Part shown: positions 1 to 10,515 of the stretch, piece after piece | Layout: every line of letters begins with the position of its first letter | Position numbering within the stretch: position 1 is the first letter of the stretch | Assembly (NCBI GenBank): GCA_037126765.1 | Contig: JBBCBC010000021.1 | Location: 20,787,434 to 20,851,433, forward strand | Direction of reading: 5' to 3' | From: Stenogyne calaminthoides | Lineage: Eukaryota; Streptophyta; Magnoliopsida; Lamiales; Lamiaceae | DNA length: 64,000 bases | Notes under the pieces: generated by a model | What the model was told of the DNA's origin: nothing | Databases searched by the model: none | Seen by the model: the letters and a program-made list of their open reading frames with translations, nothing else | Made by a program: the position numbers and the translations under genes

Positions 1-1
1 T

Positions 2-1000
2 GTGGACGACATTATATTTGGTTCTCCCAATTAGAAGCTATGTGAGAAATTCAGTAAGCTGATGCAAGGGAAATTTGAGATGTCCATGATGGGTCTGATG
101 AACTACTTTTTAGGTTTTCAAGTCAAGCAAGCTCATACCGGTATATTCATCTGTCAGGCAAAATACACATGGAATTTGTTGGCCAAGTATGGAGTTCAGA
201 ATTGCAAGGAAGCCAGAATTCCAATGTTGACTGCTTTTAAGATGGATCCAGATAAAGGAGGTAAGAAGACTAATCAGAAAGAGTATAGGGCTTTGATTGG
301 TTCATTACTATACCTGACTGCAAGCATACCAGATATAACTTTTGCAGTAGGTGTATGTGCCAGATTTCAGGTTAATCCCAAGCAAAGTCACCTAGAAGCA
401 GCTAAGCGGATTCTTAAGTATCTGAAGGGTACTGTAAATTTAGGTTTATGGTATCCATCAGATGATAATCTAGAGCTTAGTGGGTACTCTGATTCTGATT
501 ATGGAGGATGTAGGATAGATAGGAAATCTACATCAGGTACTTGCCAGTTCTTGGGAAGCAAGCTGGTCTAGTGGTTTTCTAAGAAGCAAACATATGTTGC
601 CACATCTACTACTGAAGCAGAATATATGGCTGCAGGTAGTTGTTGCTCCCAACTACTCTGGCTTTGCCAGCAGCTGAGGGATTACAACATAACTGCTACC
701 AATGTACCTATCTTATGTGACAGTAATAGTGCGATTGCTATCACTCAGAACCCTGTTCTGCATATGAGATGCAAGCATGTGGACATCAGACACCATTTCA
801 TAAGAGACCATGCAGAAAAGAAGAACATCAGAATGGAGAAGATCCATACTGATAAAAAAAGAGCTGTCATCTTAACCAAGCCTCTAGCTGAAGTCAAATT
901 TAGAGAATTATGCAATGAGCTAGGACTACTGGACTTAGGTGATGATGCCTCAGAATATTTTGGTGGCCTGATCTCAAACACCAGTTGGTTAAGAAACTGA
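2..1000 (+). pseudogene. Ty1/copia (Sirevirus) reverse transcriptase C-terminus and RNase H, broken
   Basis: This is the end of a Ty1/copia pol polyprotein that copies element RNA into DNA. The window opens inside the RT catalytic motif (VDDIIFGS, bases 2-25). It continues through the RT connection region (MGLMNYFLGFQV, YRALIGSLLYLTASIPDI) into RNase H (SGYSDSDYGG, STSGT, EAEYMAAG, LCDSNSAIAI, HVDIRHHFIRDH), all in one frame. Two in-frame TAG codons break it: bases 32-34 just after the catalytic motif, and 569-571 where copia proteins usually have LVSWxSKKQ. There is no frameshift. The natural stop is at 998-1000. The upstream gag, integrase and RT core lie outside the window. Assignment to Sirevirus rests on the env-like ORF and LTR type downstream; the RT alone proves only Ty1/copia. 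Confidence 0.93.
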
Positions 1001-1546
1001 TAAAAGGTAGAAGATCGGATGAAGAGGGAAATTCATCTGATCAGAAAAGATCAGTTGCATACTAACGGATCAGAAAACAGAAGATCAGTTGAAGGGGGAA
1101 TTTAAACTAATGGGATGTGTGTTGAAAAAGGTTAAACTGATAGAGGAACATTGTTGGGAAATGTTGGTAAGGGATAGGCAGAACTTAAGATCAACAGATC
1201 AGATGAACTGAGAACCGGCATCATGTGGTATTGACTGATTACAATATCAGTCAATCAGATACGCATTTCTATCTCTTTTATTTGTTGCAGTTTATTTATG
1301 TTCTTATCTAGTTTACTATACTAAAGTACACATGACGCACGTCCTGCAACACATTAAATGCGGACGTGGGGAACATGTATTAAATGGCTTTTATTGCGCT
1401 TTTTAAAATCCAAAAGTTGTCGGATTAAAATCCTTAACCACACGATCTACTTTTAAAACTAACCGCTTAATCTTGACCATTCATCTCGATTAATCGATTG
1501 AATTACCGCATCGTTTCTCGAAAAACCTCTTTCCCTCCAAAATGTT
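1001..1546 (+). other. Non-coding spacer between pol and env-like ORF
   Basis: No ORF of note. The first part is purine-rich and has repeated GATCAG-type words, a habit shared with the rest of this element. The end becomes pyrimidine-rich just before a TATA box. I infer that it carries upstream control sequence for the downstream ORF. Confidence 0.5.
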
Positions 1547-1555
1547 TATATATAG
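1547..1555 (+). promoter_or_regulatory. TATA box of a possible internal promoter for the env-like ORF
   Basis: TATATATAG stands about 320 bases upstream of the env-like start codon. It is followed by a CT-rich, leader-like stretch (about 1580-1700) and then by a plausible leader intron. TATA box, pyrimidine-rich leader and 5'-UTR intron is the normal layout of a plant Pol II gene. The function is inferred from that arrangement only. Confidence 0.45.
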
Positions 1556-1707
1556 TAGGAACCTTTCTACAAAACCTTTCTTCGCCCTAATTTTTTTCTC
1601 TCAAAGCACTATTGCAAAAATCCTATTCACTCCGGCAAAGCAAGCTCTTCAAACCCTTTTAAATAAAAAAATTTTTACCAGAAAACTTCTTCAAATATTC
1701 ATCACTG

Positions 1708-1875
1708 GTAAATAAATCATTGCTTATTGCACTTGCTTGTGTTTATTATGAACTACATCATGTATGTTTGTGATTTTGTGTGTCTTTTATGATATGCACT
1801 GCATTTAACTCACAATTCACAATCCCCTGTTCTTCATTATTCATAAATACTTATAGAATTTGCATTTTCCTGTAG
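1708..1875 (+). other. Predicted 168-bp leader intron ending at the env-like ATG
   Basis: The possible donor is CTG|GTAAATAA at 1708. The acceptor TTTTCCTGTAG ends at 1875, and the ATG starts at the very next base. The interior is T-rich and of ordinary plant intron length. Env-like ORFs of Sireviruses lie downstream of pol and need some way to be expressed; a spliced RNA would supply it. Inferred from splice signals only. Confidence 0.45.
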
Positions 1876-4800
1876 ATGGCTACACACGGTTTAGGTAAAA
1901 TTATGTGTAATTATGCATCCCTCGCCAAGAAGGTGGTTGAAGATAGATACATCGTATTTGGAGTTACACAGGACCCTGAATCTCAGGAAGTGGAACAGAT
2001 CTTAAGAGACAATCACCTCGACCATTTCTGCTCACGGTCCAGAAATCCGGTGATGCAGTACAAGGCTCTCGAATTCCTCCGGAATTTGGATATCACATCT
2101 CCGGGAGATGAATTCACATCGATGGTAAACGGAGAAGAGATTAGGGTTACCAATGCTGACCTGATACGCATTTTTGCCCTACCAAGAGGGAAAATATCTC
2201 CGGCTCACTATCGCGAGGAAGATGATGACAAAATCCGGCAGGAACTGTTCCGGGATGCTGACAAGGGACAAACATCTGGTTTCACAAAACCAATGTTAAA
2301 AAGAAAATACATATTGCTCTTTGACGTTCTGTCAAAGACAATTCTTGGAATCTCCTTCAGACCGGACGGACTGACGTCTATTAAACTGCATTGCCTAGCT
2401 GCCACGGTGGACAGAGCTTCAAATATAAACTGGAATGGGGCGCTCAAGGCTGTTTTGGTACAAGAGCACCAGAAATTTGGGGTGAATGAACGCAGGGAGG
2501 TCTATCTGAAGAAGAGGATAGGGAATCTTAATAAGGTGGCAGTTATTATGAGGGACAAGCTACCTCAGAAAGAATGGGACAGAGAAGGCATCAAGAACTA
2601 CAAGGCTCTTTTGAACGATTCTGCCAAGATTTTCGGTCCATCTGATTCCGATCCTTAGATCTCCATCAAGAGAAAGAGAAAAAGTACTGAGGAAGAAGAG
2701 ATTGAGCCGCCTGCTGCCCCTAGCAAGAAAAAGAAGACCAAGGCTGGCACATCTGGTGTCAGCAGATCAAAGAAACACAGGCGATCTCCAATGAATCTGT
2801 TCATTGAATTAGGAACAGAGGAGGAGGAAACTGAAAGTGAGAAGAAGTCTTCAAAGAGTCGGACAGGCAGCAAGTCCACGGGCTCTAGCAAGAAACAGGT
2901 TGCCATTCCTGAGAAGCAGAAATCTCAAGCTGCAAATTCTCCTGATCAGCCACATGAAGGAGATTTCGGGGCTGAACTGACACGATCTCCATCTCCCCAA
3001 TCTCGGGCTCCATCACCTACTCTTATGCATGCCCGAGATCCTGAACAGATTGTGCTTGTCGAAAAAGAACTGTTGACAGAACCTGCTGCGGAGTTGGAGC
3101 AGCAGGAGGCTGAACAGGCTGTGACGGAGGTCATGCAACAGATGCCAGAAGCTGAACCTAAAAAATCCCACCCTCACCAGCCAAGTAAAACTCCAGAGTG
3201 GACAGAACTGTTTCTGGCCACATGATCAGACTAAGGCTAGCACGAGAATTGGAACGTAAATACCCAGAGTTGTCTGATCATCAGTTCATACTGGATGAGG
3301 TTGTGGAGATCCTGGCTTGGAGAGACTTGAGGCTGAAGAACTTCACAGATCTGATTATCATTATGAAACATTTGGGCGGGGCTGATGAATTAGCCGATTT
3401 CGACTTTGAAATGCGCAAAGCTGCTGAAGTGAGCTCCCGACTATTTTATTATCTGAAGTTGAAGTGAAGAAATTGATTTACCGCAAGCTGGGTAGATCAG
3501 TTGAGGAGGAAGTGGAAGTAATAGAACTGCAGAAGTAGGAGGCAGTTGCCGAAGAAGGTGATGTTGGTGTTTCGGCACGTGACCAACCACCGGAGGCGAA
3601 GGTGTCTGTGGCAACTGTTGGAACATCTCAAGATCCAACAGGTCAGGCCATGCTGACAATCCCTGTGGTGCACATCACATCTGATCAACTTAAAGAGATC
3701 AGATCATACTTCAAGGATTTGTTGCAGCAAGAAGTTGAGAGTGTTCTGGCAAACTCCATCAGTTCAACAATTACAGATCATCGCCAGGCCTCTGAGAAAG
3801 TTATGGAGGAGCAAAGACAGTACATGTCTTCCCAGGTCACAGAACTGGAAGAAAACTTTGCCAAGGAGATGAAGCTGATTACTGAAGATTTCTCCAAAAC
3901 AATGGAAGACAATCTGGCAAAGATTTCCAACCTGGAGATCTCTCTTTTGGTGGCGTTGGACAAACTGAAGCTGAACGAAGAAAAGCTTGATAAGCTGATC
4001 CTTACATTTTCAACCTCCTGCTAAGTCTGAGCTGGTGAACAAAATTAGTGAACTATCTGTTCAAGCTCAAGGCCTATCTGCCACAGATCTCAACAAAGCA
4101 CTAGCCGTCAGTTTTGGCTCCCTGACTTCCCACATCAATGCTCTTTTTGATCAAACCAAAAAGGGAAGGAAAGTTGAGAAACCAACCGACTGATCGTAAT
4201 GATCAAGACCTTATTCAGACTATTGAGTCACATGGTCAGAGGCTTCAAAGCATAGACGAGATGGCAGTTGAGGTACGTGCCAGGTTGGAACGGGCCAAGA
4301 TGAAGTACAAAGGAACTGGACCGTCGCATTCTGCACTTCTACCTTTCCAAACTCTACCTACTCAAAGAATTATGAGGAGTGCATCTGATGCACAGGTAGA
4401 AGCAGACAAACGAATGGCTGCCAGACTAACCGAAGAAGAATTGGTTGAGGAGGCCCGACTGAATGACGAAGAAAGAAGGAAAGAAAAGTTGGCTGAGTCT
4501 GAAGGACTAAGCAGAAGATATTCTGCAAGGCTGAGAAAGGGTCAGATCGGGAAAGATTTTGTTGAGCCGCTGATCCCAGGCAAAGTAGAAGACATCATCA
4601 TAAATGATGATAGAAAAGAAGCCAAATTGAAAACTTAGCGCGGGATCAGGGCAGAATGGCTGATGGATGCCTTCGTACTGGACATTGTGCCTTCAGAAGA
4701 GTCTCCAGATGAGGAGTTCCTGAACTGGATGGAAAACAAACATCCTGACTTTCTGAAGGAGGTCCAGAAAGATGCCAAGAGCATCAATGCTAAAATCACA

Positions 4801-5082
4801 CATCCTCCATATGATGTGTTGGATTATCAGAGAAAGGCAGGTGGATCCTTTGACAGATTGGCACTTGAAAGGTTTTATTATAATCTGATTGGCAAAGCTG
4901 CCATCACTGATCCAGGCCAATTTAATGATGTCAAATGGAAGTTGTACTGGATTTTCAATGTGCCTCAGAATCCAAGGGAGATGCCAGAAGGGTACATGCC
5001 AAAGGATTATAAGATCAGAAGACATGGGAATCATTTTCTATTTTTTATTTTTCAAAATGTACAATGTAATGCTTTATCTTAA
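1876..5082 (+). pseudogene. Sirevirus env-like (extra) ORF, frameshifted
   Basis: This ORF lies between pol and the 3' LTR, where Sireviruses carry their env-like gene; its biochemical function is not established. The intact N-terminal 260 residues (1876-2658) include EFTSMVNGEEIRVTNADL, typical of the putative plant transposon protein domain. An in-frame TAG at 2656-2658 interrupts a run that continues into a Lys/Glu/Ser-rich basic linker (to 3225). Reading then moves to other frames: 3198-3467, then 3602-4024 (long heptad-like, strongly charged, probable coiled coil), then 4138-5082. The C-terminal block (FLNWMENKHPDFLKEV ... FNVPQNPREMPEGY) recurs at 51469-51761, which confirms the family. 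At least three frame changes and internal stops make it a pseudogene. I see no clear signal peptide or membrane segment. Confidence 0.8.
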
Positions 5083-5200
5083 TGAAAAACAAACTTCTTT
5101 TTTGATCCTAAGACAATCTTTCACTGTCTTCTGATTATCTGTCCTTTACCGTTTTATTAATATCAACGGACTGTTGGTTTCTCATATGTTTTTGTTTTAT

Positions 5201-5215
5201 CAAAAAGGGGGAAAT
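5201..5215 (+). promoter_or_regulatory. Polypurine tract of the first Sirevirus
   Basis: CAAAAAGGGGGAAAT lies directly before the LTR start TGTTGG. This is the plus-strand primer site expected just upstream of a 3' LTR. The same AAAAAGGGGGAAAT precedes the LTR at 51971. Confidence 0.85.
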
Positions 5216-6664
5216 TGTTGGAAAATTTATTATGTTTTGATAAAAGTTCCAAAACAGGTGTAATAGGACCAGTCAGAAACTGTTAGCTGACTGACGTTTT
5301 ATATTGAGAACTAGGCTGACCAGTTGATAACTGATGTATAGATCAATTGATGTATAAGTTAGATTAGATCACACATTGAGGGGGAAATCAATGTGTATAG
5401 CTCTTAGTCTTGAAGATCACTTATGAAAATCAGAAGAGAAGAACTGAAGATCTGAAGATATCAAGACTGAAGACAGATAGAGTACATCAGATGAAGTCAG
5501 TAAGTTTAGCTAAGACAACTTATAACCGAAGACTTCAAATATGGCAGATCCGTTCACCTGATCTGTTCAGTTCCAAGAAGTGTTCTGATAGTTCAGTATA
5601 CTTTCAGAAAGGTCGATCAGACAACAAGCATAAAACCTATCAAGACCAGATTCAATGGTACTTGCTAGCCTATGAGAGATCTACACGACTATACGGAACT
5701 GATAGGACTCAGGGTTAGAGGCTCAATGTTCAACGGCTAGAAAGGACAAAGTTACATGCTTTCGGCCATACCGTCTCTGAGAAGAATCATATCAACCCTG
5801 CAAACCTACCTAAAAATAGACCGAAGTTCGAATTGCTCTCCAACGGCTAATTCAAAACCGGGCCTATAAATATGGGATCAAACCTTCAGAGTAAGCATAC
5901 GGAAATTATTCACAAGCAGAAGCTCTCAAGATTTCCGCAAGAAGAACATAAGTTCAAGATTATCTCTTAAGTGTTCATCCCTTAGTTCTTAGCAGAATAC
6001 TTATCCTCTAGCTTTAGGCTAATCAGAAGATAGGATAGTATTCCAGTTGGAACAAAACAAATCTTATACCAAAACTGTGTTAGGTTAAGTTTGTTATATC
6101 AAGATTTCTATCTAGGGTTTCTAGATTAGATTTCTGGGATTGGTTGAGTGTGAACTCGTTAAATATCTGTTGGTTGTACTGTGTTGGACTAACACATTAA
6201 ACTAAGTCCAGTTGATAAAGTTGGTGCCCCTGCTGATAGGGAAGAGTGGACGTAGGACAAGTTGCCCGAACCACTATAAATCTGTGTGCCTTTAATCTTG
6301 CTCTACACACCTGCACACTACTTATTATCTGCATGCATATTCTGTGCCAGATCAGCAGCATCAAGCTTCTGATCAGATTAGCTTGACACTTTAGTCTTCT
6401 GATCTGAACTGTTGGCCAGAACTGTTGTTTTATTAAAACTGGTTTTTCACACGGGTTAACATCTTCTGCACCATCAGTTAAATTGATAGACGCCAAACAG
6501 ATTTACTTGACAAATCAGTAAGTCGGATATCAGTCCAAACTGATTCACTTCGCACTCTGATCAGGCATACTTGCAAAACACACCTGATTCACGAAAAGTT
6601 TTTGAAGTTTATTCACCCCTCCCCTCTAGACTTCAACCCTCACAAAACCCGTTCGGGACCTACA
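5216..6664 (+). mobile_element. Sirevirus 3' LTR (1449 bp)
   Basis: It starts TGTTGGAAAAT right after the polypurine tract and ends TTCGGGACCTACA. No primer binding site follows, so it is a 3' LTR. It contains a TATAAATA promoter (5865), a purine-rich U3, and the block AGTGG...CCACTATAA (6245-6280) shared by every Sirevirus-type LTR here. Its last ~50 bases match the end of the LTR at 51971-53508 almost exactly, so the two belong to one family. The matching 5' LTR lies left of the window, so neither target duplication nor age can be read. Open frames inside it (such as 5410-5718) look non-coding. Confidence 0.88.
5839..5872 (+). promoter_or_regulatory. LTR core promoter: MSA-like box plus TATA
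   Basis: TCCAACGGCTA (5839-5849) matches the plant MSA consensus YCYAACGGYYA, bound by MYB3R factors of G2/M genes. It stands 15 bases upstream of TATAAATA (5865-5872). The pairing recurs in all other Sirevirus-type LTRs here. Motif identity is seen; cell-cycle control is inference. Confidence 0.55.
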
Positions 6665-6758
6665 GGCTGAACATTTCCTAATACATGCAAGGGTGTGTTC
6701 AAACCCTAGAAATAGCCGCTCATCAATAACCAAAAGAGGAAACCCTTGAAGCTGTCTC

Positions 6759-6809
6759 TCCAACGGATAGTTTTTCAAGAGTAGACTCTTAGTGAGTTCT
6801 CTATAAATA
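6759..6809 (+). promoter_or_regulatory. LTR promoter: MSA-like box plus TATA
   Basis: TCCAACGGATA at 6759-6769 has one mismatch to the MSA consensus. TATAAATA lies at 6802-6809, with a longer spacing than in the neighbouring LTR. Confidence 0.45.
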
Positions 6810-7117
6810 CCAAGGCCTTGTTCACAACCAAGGTCGGAAATCAAAGAAACTCCAGAGCTCATTCGTATTCAAAGCATACATTGTGAAGCACTCGAAACCC
6901 TTAGAATTTCCCAAGTGTTTCATCTTAGAAGAGAGCTCATTTACTAAGCCTAGATTTAAGATATATCCAAAGCTTAGTTAGAGATATCCTAGCCTTTTAC
7001 TTGTGATTGATTGTAAAAAGGATATCTCACCTTAGTTGGAAACCAACCAAAACCCAAACCATTTGATTAGGTAGTTTGAGTGTGTAGTTGTTGGAGAAGT
7101 GAGAGTTGTAAAGAGTG

Positions 7118-7283
7118 AAGTAAGTTGTTGTGTTCAGTCTGAAAAGCTCTAGAGAAGAAGTTAGTAAGCTGCTTGTGTTCAGTCTGAAAGCTTGTGTGTG
7201 TTGAGTTAGTAAGCTACAGTAGTTCAGCCTGAAAACTCATGGTAGAAAGTTAGTAAGCTGCTGATTTTAGTTTGAAAGCTTAA
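7118..7283 (+). repeat. ~50-bp tandem repeat inside the LTR
   Basis: About four diverged copies of a unit with the core AGTTAGTAAGCTGC and TTCAGTCTGAAAGCT follow each other. The array sits just upstream of the conserved AGTGG...CCACT block. The solo LTR at 61132 has a different tandem repeat at the same relative position. Confidence 0.75.
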
Positions 7284-7887
7284 TGTAGTAGAAGTAGTGA
7301 GTTAAGGAATTTCTCTGAGGATCAGAGAGAGTGGACGTAGGAGCTTGAGCCTCTGAACCACTATAATTGTTGTGTTGTTTGCTTTCTGTTTTGCATTATA
7401 TCTTGCTGCATATTTTTACTGAAAGCATACTCAGTTTTCCGATAATCAGTTGGAATCAATCAACTGAAGTTACATTAACTTGATCACAGCCTTAACCACT
7501 GTTTTCACTGAGAAAAAGATTTTCAGCAAAGTAAAACGAGTATAAACTTAGGGCCTGCACATTCCGCACTCTAGATAAGCTAGTATAGATAGTTGTCAAA
7601 CTGATCAACTCTTCTGAGTAGTCAGTAAGATTATTATCTACTCCAAGCTTATTCAAACTCTGTTGTAGAAACTCAGAATCAGTTGAGCTAATCTGAAGTC
7701 TCTGAAAGCCGCTCAGTGTTATTGTCTCAGTAGACTCTGACTCAGGGCACTTTGTGCTTCTCAAGATTAAATCTTAGGACAACCTGACTCTCTGATTATA
7801 GTATTTTCTGAAAAGTTTATAAATCATTATACACGTGTATTCACCCCCCCATACACGTGTGAAACTCGTTTACCCCCGGGACCAACA

Positions 7888-8765
7888 ACATACATGATCA
7901 ATTAGTGATTAGAGATAATATGATTAAGTTATTTGAATACATAGTTCATCATGTTCAAGACTTAATCGAGTATTCGAGAATGAAAGGAGGAAATCGTAAT
8001 AGCCCATGTTTCAGTAACAGGTAGTTACACGTTTCGCGCAACGTACCTCATATATTGAGAATGTCTGATTTATTGTCTAGGGTTCAATTAAGACTGTTAG
8101 TTTGACTAATCGCTCGATATATGAGGACCTATGGGTCACACAGCAAGTAGTTCCCTTTTACGAATTATAGTTGGTTGATTAAATGTTAAATTGGATTTAA
8201 TATTTAATTTATGGAGAATTAATTAATAATAGAATTAATTATTATTAATGTTTAATTAAATTGAATTTAATTAAATATGATTCCCAATAATAATATATGG
8301 AATATTATTATAGGATTTAATATATATGAAATCAAATACGTAGAGATTTGATATACATGGGAATTAAATCCGTAAAGATTTTATATATGGGAAATAAATC
8401 TAAGAGATTTATTTTATAAGATTAGAGATATTATTTCCTAATCAGGTTAGCTTAAGATTTAAGCTGGGCCTCTCCCTATATATATGAGCTCTTGGGAATT
8501 CACAAACAACATTAATTAATCATTCTCTCCATAAGATCTAGAGTTAGAATTTTCCTAGCAAATTCATCTCGGGATTTAACGCTGGCAAATTCGTGCAAGT
8601 TCGTTATTGGGGATTACGTGGATACCGAAGTTGAGAGATCTGCTCTCAAGTTACTGTAAGATATCTTGTTATGATTATTGTAATCGTTTATGCAATTATA
8701 TGTTCGTTGTTGGTGAACTATTTATTTCTGCTGCGCATTTATTACGTGTTTACGTGCCTCTAAAT
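7888..8765 (+). other. AT-rich, LTR-like non-coding segment
   Basis: No coding potential. It has a TATATATATGAGCTC core (about 8479) followed by a leader-like stretch, and an AT-rich palindromic middle (8170-8420). It looks like an LTR promoter region of another copia-type element that truncates the LINE at its right. I could not fix its ends or a target duplication. Confidence 0.4.
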
Positions 8766-9755
8766 TCCAATACACACCCCGACTCTGATAGGTCTCTCAC
8801 TTCTTGTGCTTTGTCTAGCGCATCAAAGGATTCATTCAGCTCCTTAAGTGACTGCTCAATCTTCCAAAAATGTTCAGAACTCCAACTCTTTATTTCATTT
8901 TTCAGCAATTTCAATTTTTCTTTGATGACGAAACTGCTCCATCCTTTACAGACAAACCCGGTCCATCTCTTTAACGAATGCCTTGAGATCCGGATGATTC
9001 AGCCATGCATTGAATAAATGGAATGGTTTTGGACCCCAATTTTGGTTTCGATAATGCAAAAATATCGGGCAGTGATCAGAACTCCCCTTTGGCAAGCCCC
9101 TAAGCATGCCCTCTCCCCAGCTTGCGATCCACTCATCAAACACGAGTGCATGGTCTATCCTGCTGCAACATCTGCCATCCAATCTTGACCAAGTGAATTT
9201 CCTCCCAACAATAGGCACGTCAATCAAACTGGCTTCCCCAATGAATTCTTCAAATCTTTTAGAGTTTGTACTAACCTGATAAAATGCCCTTCCCTTTATC
9301 TCGTCGACCCCCCTATCTTCATTAAAATCCCCAATAATGTGCCAGTTTTTTATGTCGCAATTTTCCATCCTCTCTAGAATCCCATTCAAAAGCTCAATCT
9401 TTTCCCTCGATTCACTAGGCCCGTAAATATTTAGAATTACCACCACCTTCCCATTATCTAACCATTTCCCCTTAACTCCCACTACTCCATCTATAACCCA
9501 TCCCTCAATGTATTCAAACCTCTCACTATCCCAAGAACTCCACACCCCACCCGATTGACCAACTGCATTTTTTGCAACCCACCCCACCTCAGTACTACCA
9601 CCCCACGTAGAATTAGGACTAAATAGAGTATGATCATAGTATTTAGATTCTTGTATACAAACAAAATCTGGACGAAACTTGCTAATTAACTCTCTAACCT
9701 CATGTTTTTTTATCCTCCCTCCCAGCCCACGAATATTATAAGAGAGTACCTTCAT
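8766..9755 (-). pseudogene. LINE (L1-like) ORF2 endonuclease domain, truncated
   Basis: The N-terminus of ORF2 of a plant L1-like retrotransposon encodes an APE-type endonuclease that nicks target DNA for reverse transcription. Catalytic landmarks are visible: LSYNIRGLG, CIQESK (Glu), IGDFNEDR (Asp), RIDHALV and the C-terminal SSDHCPIFL (His). The 269-residue frame starts at the ATG at 9755 and ends at TAA (8946-8948). One-base-shifted reading then continues the usual EN-RT linker (GWSSFVIKEKLKLLKNEI...) to about 8766, where LTR-like DNA replaces it. The reverse transcriptase is missing. Frameshift plus truncation make it inactive. Confidence 0.88.
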
Positions 9756-10490
9756 TGATAAACTTGTTCTTGTTGAGCTTTCTTCCCTGACTCGGCCAGC
9801 CCTTTGAAATCTTTGATTCTACTGAGGACTATGCTTTGATTTTCCATGGTAATCACTCGTAGTTTCTTTCCCATTTCACAAATTTCATCTGGGCTCATGG
9901 CTTTAATCACCTCACCATTGTTGAATTCATCTACAACACGATTCTCCACCGATTCAGTTATTTCATTCAAATGAATACTTTTTTATTTTTTTTCTATCCA
10001 CTGACTCTCGCAGCCCATCTGCTAAAGCTGCCCATTCTTTATCTTTCTATTTTAGAGCTCTCTTCTTCTGAATTTTCCTCATTCTCCTTTTTCTTGCTTT
10101 TTTGAACTTATCTACTTTCTGAACTGGGGTTTCTTCTGCAGACAATGAATTACCGATGTCTGAAGGGGCCTCTGGGTTCGGTTGATTTTGATTGAAAATG
10201 GGCTGAAGTTGTATCTCCACAAGATCGAGATCCTCCCTCAAATTTTGGAATATAATTTTCACACTTGAGGATATCGCCGCCTTTTGAGGATTCTTGAACG
10301 GACAAGCAGGTGATGCCTCAGAAATCACGGCGTTGTGGTTGCCCCTATTATTTTCTTTCAGTGTGATGCCTCCCGATGAGTATTTGAGCTTTGCTAAATT
10401 ATCGATGAACTTTTATGGCGTTACCTCCTTTCTCGATCCCTCACCAAGATACGCAACCAACTGTGGGGAATCCTCTGGACGTCTCAGGTA
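9752..10490 (-). pseudogene. LINE ORF1 C-terminal region, broken
   Basis: Directly upstream of the endonuclease on the same strand is a fragmented ORF1 (nucleic-acid chaperone/gag-like protein of LINEs). Pieces run from about 10490 (LRRPEDSPQLVAYLGEGSR), past a TAA, through ISEASPACPFKNPQ to a strongly basic end (KKARKRRMRKIQKKRALK), with TAG at 10047-10049. Beyond it the frame continues (KDKEWAALADGLRES) until a slip in an A-run near 9985, and then LNEITESVENR...QVYQ. Its stop TGA overlaps the ORF2 ATG as ATGA (9752-9755). Family assignment rests on position and composition; no zinc knuckle is visible. Confidence 0.65.
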
Positions 10491-10515
10491 GATACATGTA
10501 TTATTTTAAGGGGAT

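Larger units (their letters stand above)
6665..7887 (+). mobile_element. Partial LTR of a second Sirevirus-type family
   Basis: It abuts the end of the previous LTR. It shows the same architecture: CTCTCCAACGG box (6757), TATAAATA (6802), internal tandem repeats, the conserved AGTGG...CCACTATAA block (7330-7366) and the terminus CCCGGGACCAACA. Its U3 start is missing. The simplest reading is that the first Sirevirus inserted into this LTR and that its left part lies outside the window. The exact terminus (7887 or 7890) is ambiguous. Confidence 0.7.

Noticed and set aside
5410..5718. 102-codon plus-strand frame in the first Sirevirus LTR
   Set aside because: Sits in U3, purine-rich, and unlike any protein; the corresponding LTR at 51971 does not keep it open.
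8607..9017. Plus-strand 136-codon frame over the LINE linker
   Set aside because: Antisense to the endonuclease end and EN-RT linker, which read as protein on the minus strand.
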